Source of the DNA: Sabellastarte sp. h YS-2021
Taxonomy: Eukaryota; Annelida; Polychaeta; Sabellida; Sabellidae
Reading direction: 5' to 3'
Length of the DNA: 64,000 bases
Assembly (NCBI GenBank): GCA_964017235.1
Contig: OZ024929.1
Location: forward strand, 63,459,603-63,523,602
Shown here: positions 54,111-64,000 of the stretch, in pieces
How positions within the stretch are numbered: the first letter of the stretch is position 1
How the letters are laid out: each line of letters begins with the position of its first letter
Made by a program: the position numbers and the translations under genes
Notes under the pieces: model-generated
The model's input: only the letters and a program-made list of their open reading frames with translations
Database searches by the model: none
Told to the model about the DNA's origin: nothing

Positions 54111-54539
54111 GATATTTTATAATTTAAAAGTTGGAAAAAACAAGTAATATTGCAATCTTTAAATGTGTATTTAAACATGTATTTGTTTATCTTCTGTGTA
54201 ACAGAAATTTGGCAAAATGGTATACCTGTGATAATCAAAATATTAGATAAAACATGATGAACAATGTTATAACTGCATATATGAACGACCATACAAGACT
54301 TGGAAAATGATAACAGCAAAAATACTACAGTCGATGCACAATAATAACAATAATACTGCAGATAGTGAATAATTAAAACAATAATTCTGCAGTAAGTAAA
54401 TAATAATAGCAATATTCAATCAAAAAAGCATTCTAACTATCATGAAAATACTTCAGTTATCAGTGAAAATGGAAATATCAGAACTATGAGATAAAATATA
54501 TAAACTGCAGTTGAAATAATATTTACGGCCGCATTGTCA

Positions 54540-54715
54540 CATAGATATTCCAAGTTAATAAAGTTTTGCTCCTTCGCTCTTTAAAATTTCCATATAAAAT
54601 AATAAACAAAGTAAAAATAAAAAGCATACAAAATAAATAAATAAATAAATAAATAAAATAAAATAAATAAATTTATTATTTTTGTATGCTCCTTGTTTTT
54701 ACTTTGTTATTTTAC
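54540..54715. mobile_element. Palindromic PLE-end unit with expanded centre
   Basis: A left arm from the PLE terminus (CCAAGTTAATAAAG) to AAAAAGCATAC and a right arm from GTATGCTCC to TTTGTTATTTTA. Between them the self-complementary centre has grown into an AAAT microsatellite (about 54630-54680). ACATAG flanks both sides (about 54540-54545 and 54722-54727), a possible 6-bp target duplication. Confidence 0.6.
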
Positions 54716-54896
54716 ATTATTACATAGTTTGAAATTATTCCAATACAAGTTCATATTTACTATCACTTGTAGGAACTGCCAAAAACATGGGTATTTGTTT
54801 GTTTGCTTTGATTTCTGTGTTTGAAGAAACAAAGAGCGAAGCAGCATATTTAAAAGTTTATCAAATTTTATGTTCGTGGAGGAATTATGAAGATAT

Positions 54897-56201
54897 TCCA
54901 AGTTATTAAAGTTTTGCTGCTTCGCTCTTTTAAGTATCCATATAAAATAATAAACAAAGTAAAAACAAAGAGCATATAAAATGAATAAATTTATTTGAGC
55001 TTTCGGAGCTTCACTCCTTCATCAGAAATAGCTTACAATTGTTTAAATTTGAAAGAAAGCTCTTTTTATATGTAAATAAACAAAATTACATCAAAATGAC
55101 ATTTTAACAAAGCAAATCACGTCATTATTACTTAAAACACATATTTAGTCATATTTACGTCATAAATTTTAAGATGACATCACAAAAAAATTTTTTTACT
55201 ATGACATCACAAAAATCAAAATTTTTTATTTTTTGCAATTTTTCACTATGACGTCACAAAATCGAAAATTTTCAAATTTTTTAAAATTTTATTAAAAATT
55301 ACTATAATGTAAAAAAAAATCCAAAATTTCTTAAATTCACACAATTTTAACAATGACAATAAAAATCAATATCCTCAACAAAAGAATTCAAATTAAACAA
55401 ATTGTAAGAGAGATAACATTTATACTACAATTCCATTGTCCCTGTTCATACCCAGTGGGTACACACAGCCAAATTTCATAATGAAGTAACTTTCCTTGAT
55501 TTTCCTGGCCAAATTACCATTGATATTTTCAAACAGAACTTGCACTTTGAAATGATCTAAACTGTGGCCCAAAGAGTTGAAGTGAATAGCTACCTCTTTA
55601 TGTCTATTCTTGTTCTTGACATCTCTCAAGTGTTCTCTTATCCTATCTCCTAACCTCCTTTCTGTTTCCCCGATATAAATCTCTCCACATCTAATACATT
55701 CAATACAATAAATGACATCTTTGGTGATACAAGAAAAACTACCTGAAGGAGTAAATTTACCTCTAGGGCCCTCAACTGTGTGTACCTCATTTCAAACAAA
55801 GGGACATGTAAGACAACGTTTTCTACCACATGGCAAAGTTATGCCAGACACATCTTTTGAACTGAATCTAGAGTGGACCAGCATGTCTCTTATGTTCCTG
55901 TCCCTACGGTATGAAATCAGAGGTTTTTGTTGAAACAAATAGCCCACTTCCTCATCAAGATTTAGCATGTGAAAATTCTTCTCCACAATGTCTTTTATTA
56001 CCTTACTGTGAGAGTTGTATGTAAGGGTAAGTATAACCCTATTCATTTCTTCAGCAGGTTATTTTTGTTTCAAAGCATCAGATCTACTGATATGAGAAAC
56101 TCTATCTATGGCCTTAGAAACAATATTCTGGGGATAATCTCTCGGTAGAAAGAAATGTTCCATTTCCTTCTCTTTTGCCTTCAAATCCTGCCTATCAGAA
56201 C
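54897..56201 (-). pseudogene. PLE-E (-), 3' half: linker, nuclease and 3' end
   Basis: Read from 56201 down: DRQDLKAKEKEMEHFF, RDYPQNIVSKAIDRVSHIS, then the cysteine cluster CGRKRCLTCPF. The same TGA as in PLE-A follows (55788-55794 region). GIY-YIG with intact CGEIYIGETERRLGDRIREHL comes next, then the C-terminus NGIVV at 55420. The 3' region and hammerhead end at about 54897. The 5' part lies at 63123-63455, separated by the Ty3/gypsy insertion. It is nearly identical to PLE-A over the shared part. Confidence 0.85.
54997..55025 (-). ncRNA. Hammerhead ribozyme core (PLE-E)
   Basis: Complete CTGATGA, GGAG/CTCC and GAAAGCTC on -, followed by AAATAAATTTATTC. Confidence 0.7.
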
Positions 56202-57168
56202 TGTTACGGTCACGGGCAAGCACGGTAGCAATTACCGGTTGTCTTTAAGTTGTAACAGAAAAAGCAAAAAGTTGAACTTAACAAATTTATTTAATAGTCA
56301 ACAATAATGTTTACAGTCAACTGGTATGCCCTTAACTAAGCACACTAATACAATAACAAGATCTAGCTGACCTGACCACTGAGATTAAGAATAAGTTTAT
56401 CCGCCGTATCCCGCAATCTGTTCTGTAATCCGTCCTGTGGTATATTCTGTGATCTGTCCAATGTCCTGTGGTCTGTCCCGTGATCTGTCCAATGTTCACT
56501 CACACACAGATATCTATATCTTGTGACCTGTCTCACACTCAACAACACAAAAGGTTCTTGTCCTGCTATTCTTTATATATCCAGTCACACAGAATGTCTG
56601 TCTGGAGATATTTAGAGAGTTAACACAACTGTACTGTCTGCTCCAAGATGTGGAGAATGTCCAAAATGCAGTAAATTCACTCTCGGCTATATGAATGTAC
56701 AATATCCAAAATATCCAAAGTACAATAAATCTGTCCAGACAATGTATCTAGTTCACTCCAGTAAAAGTTCACAGCAACACAAGTTATATTATATTCCAAA
56801 ACACAATAGCTCTCCTTATAGCCAGCGAATATAAAGTTCACTTGTGGTCAGATGTACATTCCTTATATACATTCACAGATTCCTCTGGAATTGTACAGAA
56901 CCAACTCAAAAGAAGCTTGAAGCCATCTAGGCCAAATGAGGAAGTTCTAGAAACTACTGGTAATTGGGTTTCCCCAAATCTAACATAACCACTGAGGGGG
57001 GGATTTCCCCCAGTCTGTGAACAGATCAATAAACACTAAAACACAGAAATCAATAACTCCCTTACTTTAAATGTCAGCACACAAAAAGAATGTATAAACA
57101 TAAAGCTAATATAGTGCCTAATATATGTAATATACAATGTACTAATATAGTGTCCAATATATGTAACA
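56202..57168 (-). repeat. 3' LTR
   Basis: 967 bp. Closely similar to the other LTR, but it has a segment near 56885-56910 that the 5' LTR lacks, and it lacks a short insert found there near 63045. Confidence 0.9.
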
Positions 57169-57180
57169 CCTCCCCCCTTA
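57169..57180 (-). promoter_or_regulatory. Polypurine tract
   Basis: On - the bases just before the 3' LTR read AAGGGGGGAGG, the expected plus-strand primer site. Confidence 0.8.
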
Positions 57181-57351
57181 AAGAAAAAATTTGGAAACCA
57201 AGGGATTACAAAATTTGACAAGAGATTTTCATGATGTATACAAACACAGGTAATAACATTTTACAAAACATTTTTGTCTAAATACAAAAGTAAAATTAGT
57301 ACCATGTATAACCTTTATAAACTTACTAATTACAGGTGTATAAATTACACT

Positions 57352-59115
57352 TTAAATACAGCTTTTGGACAGGGCGTCCACACAGATATTATCCTTTCCT
57401 TTAACATGTTCTATTTGAAGATTGTGTTCTTGCAACATTAAACTCCAGTTCAATAATCTTCTATTTTTGTTTTTCATTTTGTGCAAGAAGACTAGTGGAT
57501 TGTGATCTGTGTATACAATGGTGGGTTTTGACGATGAAGATATGTATATGTCAAAATGCTGGATGGCCAAAATGAGTGCTAAACATTCTTTTTCTATTGT
57601 AGAGTAGTTCTTTTGATGAACATTAAATTTTTTTGAAAAATAGCAGATGGGATGTTCAATATCTTCATTATCACATTGCAGTAAAACTGCACCTGCACCC
57701 ACATCACTGGCGTCTACAGCCAGCTGGAAAGGTTTACTGAAGTCTGGAGCAGTTAGTACGGGCTCTAAACAGAGAAGGTTCTTTACTTTGTCAAATGATT
57801 TTTGACAAGTCTCTGACCAGTGATATTTCACATTCTTTTTCAATAGTTCAGTCAGTGGAGCAGTGACCTCTGAAAAGTTTTTGCAAAATTTTCTATAATA
57901 TCCTGCCATTCCAAGGAACCTCATTAAGCTTTTCTTATTTTCAGGAATGGGGTAGTCAATGATGCTTTTGACTTTGGCTTTGATTGGTGTCACAACTCCA
58001 TGACCTACTACATGCCCTAAGTACACAACCTTTGCTTTTACAAAGTCACTCTTTGACAAATTTACAGTGAGGTTTGCCTCTTTGAGCCGAAACAAGACTT
58101 GTTCAAGCCTTTTTAAATGTTCTTCCCAAGTATCACTAAAGATGACAATATCATCCACATACACTTCAACACCTTCTAAGTCTTTTAAACATATATTCAT
58201 TAGTCTTTGAAATGTGGCCTGGGAGTTCTTCATGCCAAATGGCATCACCTTGTACTGATATAGACCATCAGGGGTCACGAAGGCTGATATTTCTTTGGCC
58301 CGCTCAGTGAGAGGTACACACCAATATCCTTTCAGTAAATCACACTTTGTGATGTATTTGGCATTGCCAATCCGATCAATACAGTCTTCCATCCTTGGGA
58401 TAGGGAAGGAATCCGTTTTACTCAAAACATTGACCTTTCTGTAGTCAGTGCAATATCTGATTGAACCGTCTGGTTTCGGGACCAAAACACAAGGAGATGC
58501 CCAACTACTTTGACTTGGTTCAATTATATCTTTTTCTAGCATGTATTGCACTTCCTGCCTTAATTTTTCGAGTTTGATAGGATTTACCCGATACGGATGC
58601 TGTTTGATCGGATGGGCATCGCCGACATCGACATCATGCATGAGTATATTTGTCCTATTAGGGGCATTTGGGAACACTGACTTATACTTTAAGAGCAATT
58701 CAATAAGTGGAACCCTCTTATCTGGTGGTACATGACTCAGTTTGGTTTCCAAATCATCAAGGATCTCAGAATTACTCAACCTAATTTTACATTCAACATC
58801 AAGATCAGGAGTGCCGTCCCATATTTCATGCTCCTGATTACTGTTACTTTCTATATTACAGTCAGTAACCATAACAGGTTTTTTCACACCCCTTTCAAAG
58901 TATGGTTTTACCATATTTACATGACATAGCTGGGTTGACTTTCTTCTGTCCGGGGTTTCAATGATATAGTCCAGGTCACCTACTCTCTTTAACACTTTGT
59001 ATGGCCCGTGATATCTGGCCTGTAACGTATTTCCCTGGACAGGTAGTAACACTAAAACCTTGTCACCTGGTTTGAAAATACGGTTTTGTGACTTCCTATC
59101 ATAAAGCATCTTCAT
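57352..59115 (-). CDS. Ty3/gypsy Pol part 2: integrase C-terminus, RT and RNase H
   Basis: 587 codons in the same frame as the upstream ORF. Residues 1-80 are an integrase C-terminal module with the GPY/F signature (RYHGPYKVLKRVGDLDY). RT follows: VPKPDGSIRYCTDYRKVN, KCDLLKGYW (catalytic Asp), MPFGMKNSQATFQRLM, and YVDDIVIFS at about residue 317. RNase H ends the protein: VDASDVGAGAVL, EKECLALILAI, YTDHNPL, CVDALSK. All catalytic residues are intact. Because the ORF begins inside the integrase, the ATG at 59115 is probably not a natural start but a consequence of the UGA at 59119-59121. Confidence 0.9.
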   Translation of the reverse strand: MKMLYDRKSQNRIFKPGDKVLVLLPVQGNTLQARYHGPYKVLKRVGDLDYIIETPDRRKSTQLCHVNMVKPYFERGVKKPVMVTDCNIESNSNQEHEIWDGTPDLDVECKIRLSNSEILDDLETKLSHVPPDKRVPLIELLLKYKSVFPNAPNRTNILMHDVDVGDAHPIKQHPYRVNPIKLEKLRQEVQYMLEKDIIEPSQSSWASPCVLVPKPDGSIRYCTDYRKVNVLSKTDSFPIPRMEDCIDRIGNAKYITKCDLLKGYWCVPLTERAKEISAFVTPDGLYQYKVMPFGMKNSQATFQRLMNICLKDLEGVEVYVDDIVIFSDTWEEHLKRLEQVLFRLKEANLTVNLSKSDFVKAKVVYLGHVVGHGVVTPIKAKVKSIIDYPIPENKKSLMRFLGMAGYYRKFCKNFSEVTAPLTELLKKNVKYHWSETCQKSFDKVKNLLCLEPVLTAPDFSKPFQLAVDASDVGAGAVLLQCDNEDIEHPICYFSKKFNVHQKNYSTIEKECLALILAIQHFDIYISSSSKPTIVYTDHNPLVFLHKMKNKNRRLLNWSLMLQEHNLQIEHVKGKDNICVDALSKSCI

Positions 59116-59118
59116 TTT

Positions 59119-62049
59119 TCACTGAGAAGTTTTCAAGTTTTGTTGCGCCAGCTCACAAGCCTTCTTCAACTTATCTCTGAACTTCGAGACATAGTCTAAC
59201 AGATTTAGGCTCTCAGTGTTCTCAGATAACCAATTTTCCTTCAACAGCTTGAGAGGACCACGGACTGAATGGCCAAAGACCAACTCGAAGGGACTAAAGC
59301 CTAAAGACTCTTGAACAGACTCTCTAACTGCGAACAACAATAAACTAATGCCTTCATCCCAGTCTTTTTCATTATCTAAACAAAATGTCCTAATCATATT
59401 CTTCAAAGTGGAATGGAACCTTTCAAGTGCACCTTGGGACTCTGGGTGATAAGCACTAGATTTGATCTGTTTGGCACCTAACTGAAATACAACCTGTTGA
59501 AATAGTCCTGACATAAAATTTGACCCTTGATCTGACTGGATCTCTTTTGGTAAGCCAACTAGAGTAAAGAAATTAACCAGAGCTTTTGAGATTTTGGGAG
59601 CTGTTATGTTGGTCAATGGTATGGCTTCGGGAAATCTGGTTGAGGCGCACATAATGGTCAAAAGATATTGGTTTCTGGACTTAGTTTTTGGTAAGGGACC
59701 TACACAGTCAATTATCACTTTGCTAAATGGTTCCTCAAATGCTGGAATGGGTTTGAGAGGAGCTACAGGAATTTTTTGGTTTGGCTTTCCTACCATTTGA
59801 CAAATGTGACAAGTCTTGCAAAATTCTGCCACACAGTGCCGAATTTGAGGCCAATAGAAATGTTTGGTTATCTTGTTGTAAGTTTTGTTGATGCCTAAAT
59901 GGCCACCCATTTGAGATTCGTGAGCCAATTTCAATATCTCACTTTGGTACACTTTTGGCACAATAATCTGGTGAACTACTGACCATTCTTCAGATGCAGG
60001 GACATTTGGTGGCCTCCACTTTCGCATAAGTACACCATTTCTGACATAATAGCCTACAGGGACCTTATCTAGCTCTACTGGTGGCAAGACCAACTTGAAT
60101 AAAGCAGCTAATTCAGGGTCATTTTCCTGCTCTGAAATCAATTTTGATTTTGAAAGCGATACATCTTTGCAGTCAATTGGGTCTTGTTTTTCAGAATCTA
60201 CCCTATCCTTGGGATTAGTATCACTAAAATTCTGCACATCATGGTCATAGTTGTTCAAGAATGTATCTGACAAATCAACTAAGACATCTGTAGATTGTTT
60301 ACAATCTTTTGGTTCTTCTTGGGCCTTTTTGGCCATAGCTCGAGTCACAGCACAGGAGGGAAAAATACCAGGAATAACCTCTTCTAATTTCTCAGTGCTA
60401 ACCAAAGTGATCGGCTTAGAAGTAACCTTAGGATCAGCAACTACCTTTCCACCTGCCAGATCATTTCCCAATAACAAAGATACCCCTTTAATGGGTAAAG
60501 TGGCCCTGGTACCCACAACAACAGAACCAGTAACTAAGTCTGATACTAAGTTGACCTTATGCAAGGGAACGTTCACACAGCCTCCTTCAATACCTTGAGC
60601 AATGACACTCTCACCAGTAGATGTGCTTACACTCAATGGCAATACACCTTCTAAAAGTAAGGACTGAGTAGCTCCAGTGTCTCTTAATATCTTAATGGGG
60701 ACCTGACTAGAACTACTTTCCAAGGATACAAAACCCTCAGACACAAAAGCTTTGAACTCTTCCCTAATAATCTCAGACTTGTCTAAACCAATACTAGACT
60801 CTGCTCTATTGGGATTTGAACGCCAGTAACACTTGCTAGACACAAAGGCATTGGGCGTTGCCTCCTTTTCTCTTCTCTTCTTTAAGAGCCAACAGTCAGA
60901 CATAACATGCCCAGGTTTCTTACAATAATGGCACACAGGAGCAAAGGATCTGGGCTTCCTATCCTTACTCATAGTCTGATTTGAGGTTTGACCCTTATCT
61001 GAACTCTTTTCTGGAGCTACATTTTCAGATTTCTTTCCTATTTCTGGATACGACTTTTTAGCAGGACCAAAGGACTTATTCTTGTTGAAAGTGGACTTGT
61101 GAGTTAGCGCATAATCATCAGCATAAGCTGCTGCTTTTGCCAAATTTTCAACTTTCTGTTCATCTAGATAGGTTTTAATGTCATCACGAACACACCTTTT
61201 GAACTCTTCAATCAAAATAACTTGCCTAAGTTTTTCAAAGTCTGTACCTACTTCCCTAGAATTACACCATCTGTCAAAATACACTTCTTTCTCATGAGCA
61301 AATTCAACATGAGTTTGACTTTCTTGTTTACGATAATTTCTGAATTTTTGACGATATGCTTCTGGTACCAACTCATATGCTTTCAAAATAGCATTTTTGA
61401 CAGAGTTATAGTCCACACATTCAGAAATTGGCAAAGCTGTGTATGCCTCCTGGGCCTTTCCCCTCAAAACACTTTGCAGCAATAAAGGCCACTGGTCTAT
61501 AGGCCATTTCAAATTTTGAGCTACTCTTTCAAAGTGTTGAAAGTACTTATCAACTTCTGATTCATTGAAAGGTGGTACCAGTCGCACATTTTTACCCAAA
61601 TCAAATTTGGTAGCAATGGATTCTTCATGGGCAATTCTGCGAGCATTGAGTTCTAAAGCTCTCATTTCTCTTTCATGTTTAAGTGCACGCTCTTCCTTTT
61701 GAGCTTCAAGCTCTTCATTTCGCTGTTGAGCTTCAAGCTCTTCTTTTCGCTGTTGAGCTTCAAGCTCTTTAAGTCTTAACTCTCTTTCAATTTCTAATCG
61801 CCTGATCTCATATTGCCCAGAAGGTTCCATTGGTAGAGGCTTATACACTTCTAAACAACTATCAGGTAAAACATCTTCATCAACTAACTGTTCAACAATA
61901 AGCCTTTTAAGTTCATGTTTACGTGTTGATCTTTTCACCTCTAGCTGTAACTCTTGTGCTATCTGCATTAACATATCTTTTTTAAAAGTTTCTAGAACTT
62001 CCATAGATGGTGACTGCACAAACTCTTTAGCACTGGCTATTTTGAGCAC
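59119..62049 (-). CDS. Ty3/gypsy Gag, protease and integrase core
   Basis: 976 codons. The N-terminus has a charged coiled-coil with KEELEAQQR-type repeats (about residues 75-140). The capsid that follows resembles a SCAN domain (AILKAYELVPEAYRQKFRNY). A zinc knuckle (CHYCKKPGHVMSDC) lies at about 370. An aspartic protease with DTGA is at about 457. Integrase has an HHCC module (H...H, CKTCHIC, about 708-750) and a core with Asp in IIDCVGP (about 779), Asp in SDQGSNF (about 839) and Glu in GALERF, giving D-35-E. It ends at a UGA inside the integrase C-terminal region; the frame continues after it. Confidence 0.9.
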   Translation of the reverse strand: MLKIASAKEFVQSPSMEVLETFKKDMLMQIAQELQLEVKRSTRKHELKRLIVEQLVDEDVLPDSCLEVYKPLPMEPSGQYEIRRLEIERELRLKELEAQQRKEELEAQQRNEELEAQKEERALKHEREMRALELNARRIAHEESIATKFDLGKNVRLVPPFNESEVDKYFQHFERVAQNLKWPIDQWPLLLQSVLRGKAQEAYTALPISECVDYNSVKNAILKAYELVPEAYRQKFRNYRKQESQTHVEFAHEKEVYFDRWCNSREVGTDFEKLRQVILIEEFKRCVRDDIKTYLDEQKVENLAKAAAYADDYALTHKSTFNKNKSFGPAKKSYPEIGKKSENVAPEKSSDKGQTSNQTMSKDRKPRSFAPVCHYCKKPGHVMSDCWLLKKRREKEATPNAFVSSKCYWRSNPNRAESSIGLDKSEIIREEFKAFVSEGFVSLESSSSQVPIKILRDTGATQSLLLEGVLPLSVSTSTGESVIAQGIEGGCVNVPLHKVNLVSDLVTGSVVVGTRATLPIKGVSLLLGNDLAGGKVVADPKVTSKPITLVSTEKLEEVIPGIFPSCAVTRAMAKKAQEEPKDCKQSTDVLVDLSDTFLNNYDHDVQNFSDTNPKDRVDSEKQDPIDCKDVSLSKSKLISEQENDPELAALFKLVLPPVELDKVPVGYYVRNGVLMRKWRPPNVPASEEWSVVHQIIVPKVYQSEILKLAHESQMGGHLGINKTYNKITKHFYWPQIRHCVAEFCKTCHICQMVGKPNQKIPVAPLKPIPAFEEPFSKVIIDCVGPLPKTKSRNQYLLTIMCASTRFPEAIPLTNITAPKISKALVNFFTLVGLPKEIQSDQGSNFMSGLFQQVVFQLGAKQIKSSAYHPESQGALERFHSTLKNMIRTFCLDNEKDWDEGISLLLFAVRESVQESLGFSPFELVFGHSVRGPLKLLKENWLSENTESLNLLDYVSKFRDKLKKACELAQQNLKTSQ

Positions 62050-62135
62050 TGTTGACTGTAACCAATTACTAAATCAAATGGATTTTCAAAATGTTAATTG
62101 AACGGTTGATCAAATAGTTGTAATCAAATGGTTGA

Positions 62136-62153
62136 ATCCCGGACGAGCCCCCA
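62136..62153 (-). promoter_or_regulatory. Primer binding site, tRNA-Pro
   Basis: On - it reads TGGGGGCTCGTCCGGGAT, the exact 18-nt complement of the 3' end of tRNA-Pro as used by several retroelements. It lies 7 bases inside the 5' LTR. Confidence 0.85.
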
Positions 62154-62160
62154 ATTTTCC

Positions 62161-63122
62161 TGTTACGGTCACGGGCAAGCACGGTAGCAATTACCGGTTG
62201 TCTTTAAGTTGTAACAGAAAAAGCAAAAAGTTGAACTTAACAAATTTATTTAATAGTCAACAATAATGATTACAGTCAACTGGTATGCCCTTAACTAAGC
62301 ACACTAATACAATAACAAGATCTAGCTGACCTGACCACTGAGATTAAGAATAAGTTTATCCGCCCTATCCCGCAATCTGTTCTGTAATCCGTCCTGTGGT
62401 ATATTCTGTGATCTGTCCAATGTCCTGTGGTCTGTCCCGTGATCTGTCCAATGTTCACTCACACACAGATATCTATATCTTGTGACCTGTCTCACACTAA
62501 ACAACACAAAAGGTTCTTGTCCTGCTATTCTTTATATATCCAGTCACACAGAATGTCTGTCTGGGGATATTTAGAGAGTTAACACAACTGTACTGTCTGC
62601 TCCAAGATGTGGACAATGTCCAAAATGCAGTAAATTCACTCTCGGCTATATGAATGTACAATATCCAAAATATCCAAAGTACAATAAATCTGTCCAGACA
62701 ATGTATCTAGTTCACTCCAGTAAAAGTTCACAGCAACACAAGTTATATTATATTCCAAAACACAATAGCTCTCCTTATAGCCAGCGAATACAAAGTTCAC
62801 TTGTGGTCAGATGTACATTCCTTATATACATTCACAGATTCTTGAAAGAAGTTTGAAGCCATCTAGGCCAAATGAGGAAGTTCTAGAAACTACTGGTAAT
62901 TGGGTTTCCCCAAATCTAACATAACCACTGAGGGGGGGATTTCCCCCAGTCTGTGAACAGATCAATAAACACTAAAACACAGAAATCAATAACTCCCTTA
63001 CTTTAAATGTCAGCACACAAAAAGAATGTATAAACATAAAGCTTAAATTAAACAATGCACTAATATAGTGCCTAATATATGTAATATACAATGTACTAAT
63101 ATAGTGTCCAATATATGTAACA
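62161..63122 (-). repeat. 5' LTR
   Basis: 962 bp, TGTTAC...GTAACA. A few substitutions and two indels distinguish it from the 3' LTR, so the insertion is fairly young but not brand new. Confidence 0.9.
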
Positions 63123-63455
63123 GAACATAGGCGCTTCAAACGAAGAAATTGTGAAAATGGAATAGCATTTTTGGATGACTTTGGATGGGAGGAACCATAT
63201 TTAAGTTAAGCATGACTGTCAGTTTCTTTGTAGTAAACTGATGTGCTAATTGCATCTGCTTTGACACACAACTTAATGTCAAGGAAATTCGCACTTACTT
63301 CAGAAACTGTGAAAGTATATTGAAAGGATGGGTGGAAATTGCTGACAAAATTTATCAATCTATCCAGATTTTCTCTAGACATTGAAGTTGCACCCAAAAT
63401 ATCATCAATATACCTTTTGTGAAACTCAGGAAAAGGACCATCATATGTTTCAGAG
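63123..63455 (-). pseudogene. PLE-E (-), 5' part: RT C-terminus
   Basis: Read from 63420: a DDILGATSMSRENLDRLINF segment (right after the RT catalytic box), FQYTFTVSEVSANFLDIKL, VYYKETDSHA, then FLRLKRLC up to the gypsy junction. It continues directly at 56201. Confidence 0.8.
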
Positions 63456-63468
63456 ATTTTCGGAGCAA

Positions 63469-63688
63469 TTTTACTTTACCGGTACGAGATCCACCATATT
63501 GGATAATTACAAAAAATTTTCAAGGAAATTTAAAATTAAATTAAGAGAGTTATAATTGGGGGCAAGCCCCCAACCCCCATACTGTAATATACGTAATATG
63601 GATGTGTATTTGAAACAAAATAAAAAGATTAAATTGTTAAAATATAGAATTTATATCATCGTCCAAATCTTGTACCGGTAAAGTAAAA
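63469..63688. mobile_element. MITE with 22-bp inverted ends
   Basis: Left end TTTTACTTTACCGGTAC... (63469-63490) and its inverse at 63667-63688 differ at one base. 220 bp, no coding capacity, with a small GGGGGC/GCCCCC hairpin near 63560. It interrupts PLE-E sequence. Confidence 0.7.
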
Positions 63689-63914
63689 ACTACCCGCAAA
63701 AAGATATAGTGCTCGAAAGATACTTTTAAGCTGATTTTTTTGACAAGCCGTGTATATTCTTTGCTACACATTGGCATCAAATAGAGGTTTTGATAGCAGG
63801 TGAAAACTTATCATTAATTTTGAGTGACTTGAGAAATAAGGGGATTTGTTCACTCCTGAAGGGATGAGTTGGGAACGACTACAATATAAAAGAAGAGGTG
63901 ATACCTGTGATGTT

Positions 63915-64000
63915 GTTTCAAAAAATAATAAACAAAGTAAAAACAAAGAGCATATAAAATAAATAAATTTAATTTAGCTTTCGGAGCTGCAATCCTGCAT
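63915..64000 (-). mobile_element. PLE end (-), cut by the window edge
   Basis: AAATAATAAACAAAGTAAAAAC, then the start of a mutated hammerhead (GAAAGCTA side) at about 63976. The remainder is outside. Confidence 0.6.

Larger units (their letters stand above)
56202..63122 (-). mobile_element. Gmr1-type Ty3/gypsy LTR retrotransposon
   Basis: 6.9 kb with two LTRs starting TGTTAC and ending GTAACA, a tRNA-Pro primer site, a polypurine tract, and a Gag-PR-IN-RT-RNase H coding order. It is inserted in PLE-E with a 4-bp duplication (GAAC on +, at 56198-56201 and 63123-63126). The uninterrupted site CTATGTTCTGATAGG is seen in PLE-A at about 8416-8430. It lies in intron 5 of the GT27 gene, antisense. 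Confidence 0.9.

Noticed and set aside
56363..56548. Cys- and Arg-rich frames in both LTRs (56363-56548 and 62322-62507)
   Set aside because: They are by-products of the LTR sequence, with no relation to a known protein.
52916..64000. Search for the next GalNAc-transferase exon (GGLFAI, then WGGEN)
   Set aside because: No such reading was seen on + in the last 11 kb, so the exon is taken to lie outside.

Overview
This is an AT-rich animal genome window. Its coding signal is a few short, phase-compatible exons scattered in a sea of retroelements. The host gene is a polypeptide N-acetylgalactosaminyltransferase (GT27) relative on the + strand, with five exons at 19192-19387, 38814-38989, 43002-43176, 46007-46092 and 52789-52915. 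All junctions are GT-AG and all phases match. Both gene ends lie outside what I can recognise. The repeat content (Penelope-like elements with hammerhead ribozymes, Ngaro/DIRS tyrosine-recombinase elements, a Gmr1-type Ty3/gypsy element, tandem-repeat-bearing Helitron-like DNA, AAGGTCA-rich satellites) fits a lophotrochozoan, most likely a bivalve mollusc. That placement is inference.

Layout. 0.3-2.3 kb: decayed DIRS-like element (-). 3.25-4.19 kb: foldback-like element. 8.4-9.7 kb: Penelope-like element (PLE) A. 9.8-17.9 kb: PLE B, split by a 6.1 kb Helentron-like insertion (10947-17082) that carries two arrays of a 147-bp satellite and a LINE fragment; its right end lies in a 516-bp tandem duplication. 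19.2 kb: GT27 exon 1. 21-30 kb: PLE fragments, solo ribozyme units and MITEs. 30370-36351: near-complete Ngaro-like element (-) with split direct repeats. 37 kb: LINE fragment. 38.8 kb: exon 2. 40.3-42.5 kb: decayed DIRS/Ngaro-like element (-). 43-53 kb: exons 3-5 amid many PLE pieces, often head-to-head. 53.4-56.2 and 63.1-63.5 kb: PLE E (-), split by a 6.9 kb Ty3/gypsy element (56202-63122) with two LTRs, a tRNA-Pro primer site and a polypurine tract.

Main points of interest. (1) The PLE family carries minimal hammerhead ribozyme cores. Several small solo insertions are palindromes or truncations whose inner boundary falls on the predicted ribozyme cleavage site, and several are flanked by 10-15 bp target duplications. 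This suggests ribozyme-cleaved RNA is copied and dimerises through a 14-nt self-complementary end. (2) The Ty3/gypsy element has integrase upstream of reverse transcriptase and a SCAN-like capsid, which marks it as Gmr1-type. (3) The Ngaro-like element keeps an exact A1-body-B1A2-B2 layout with a 7-bp shared core. (4) The 147-bp satellite has an open frame on the - strand and a paired AAGGTCA-type motif in nearly every unit.

Most retroelement genes are broken by stops or frameshifts, as noted per entry. Coordinates of decayed copies are approximate to about 10-30 bases; splice sites, LTRs, target duplications and primer sites were read base by base.
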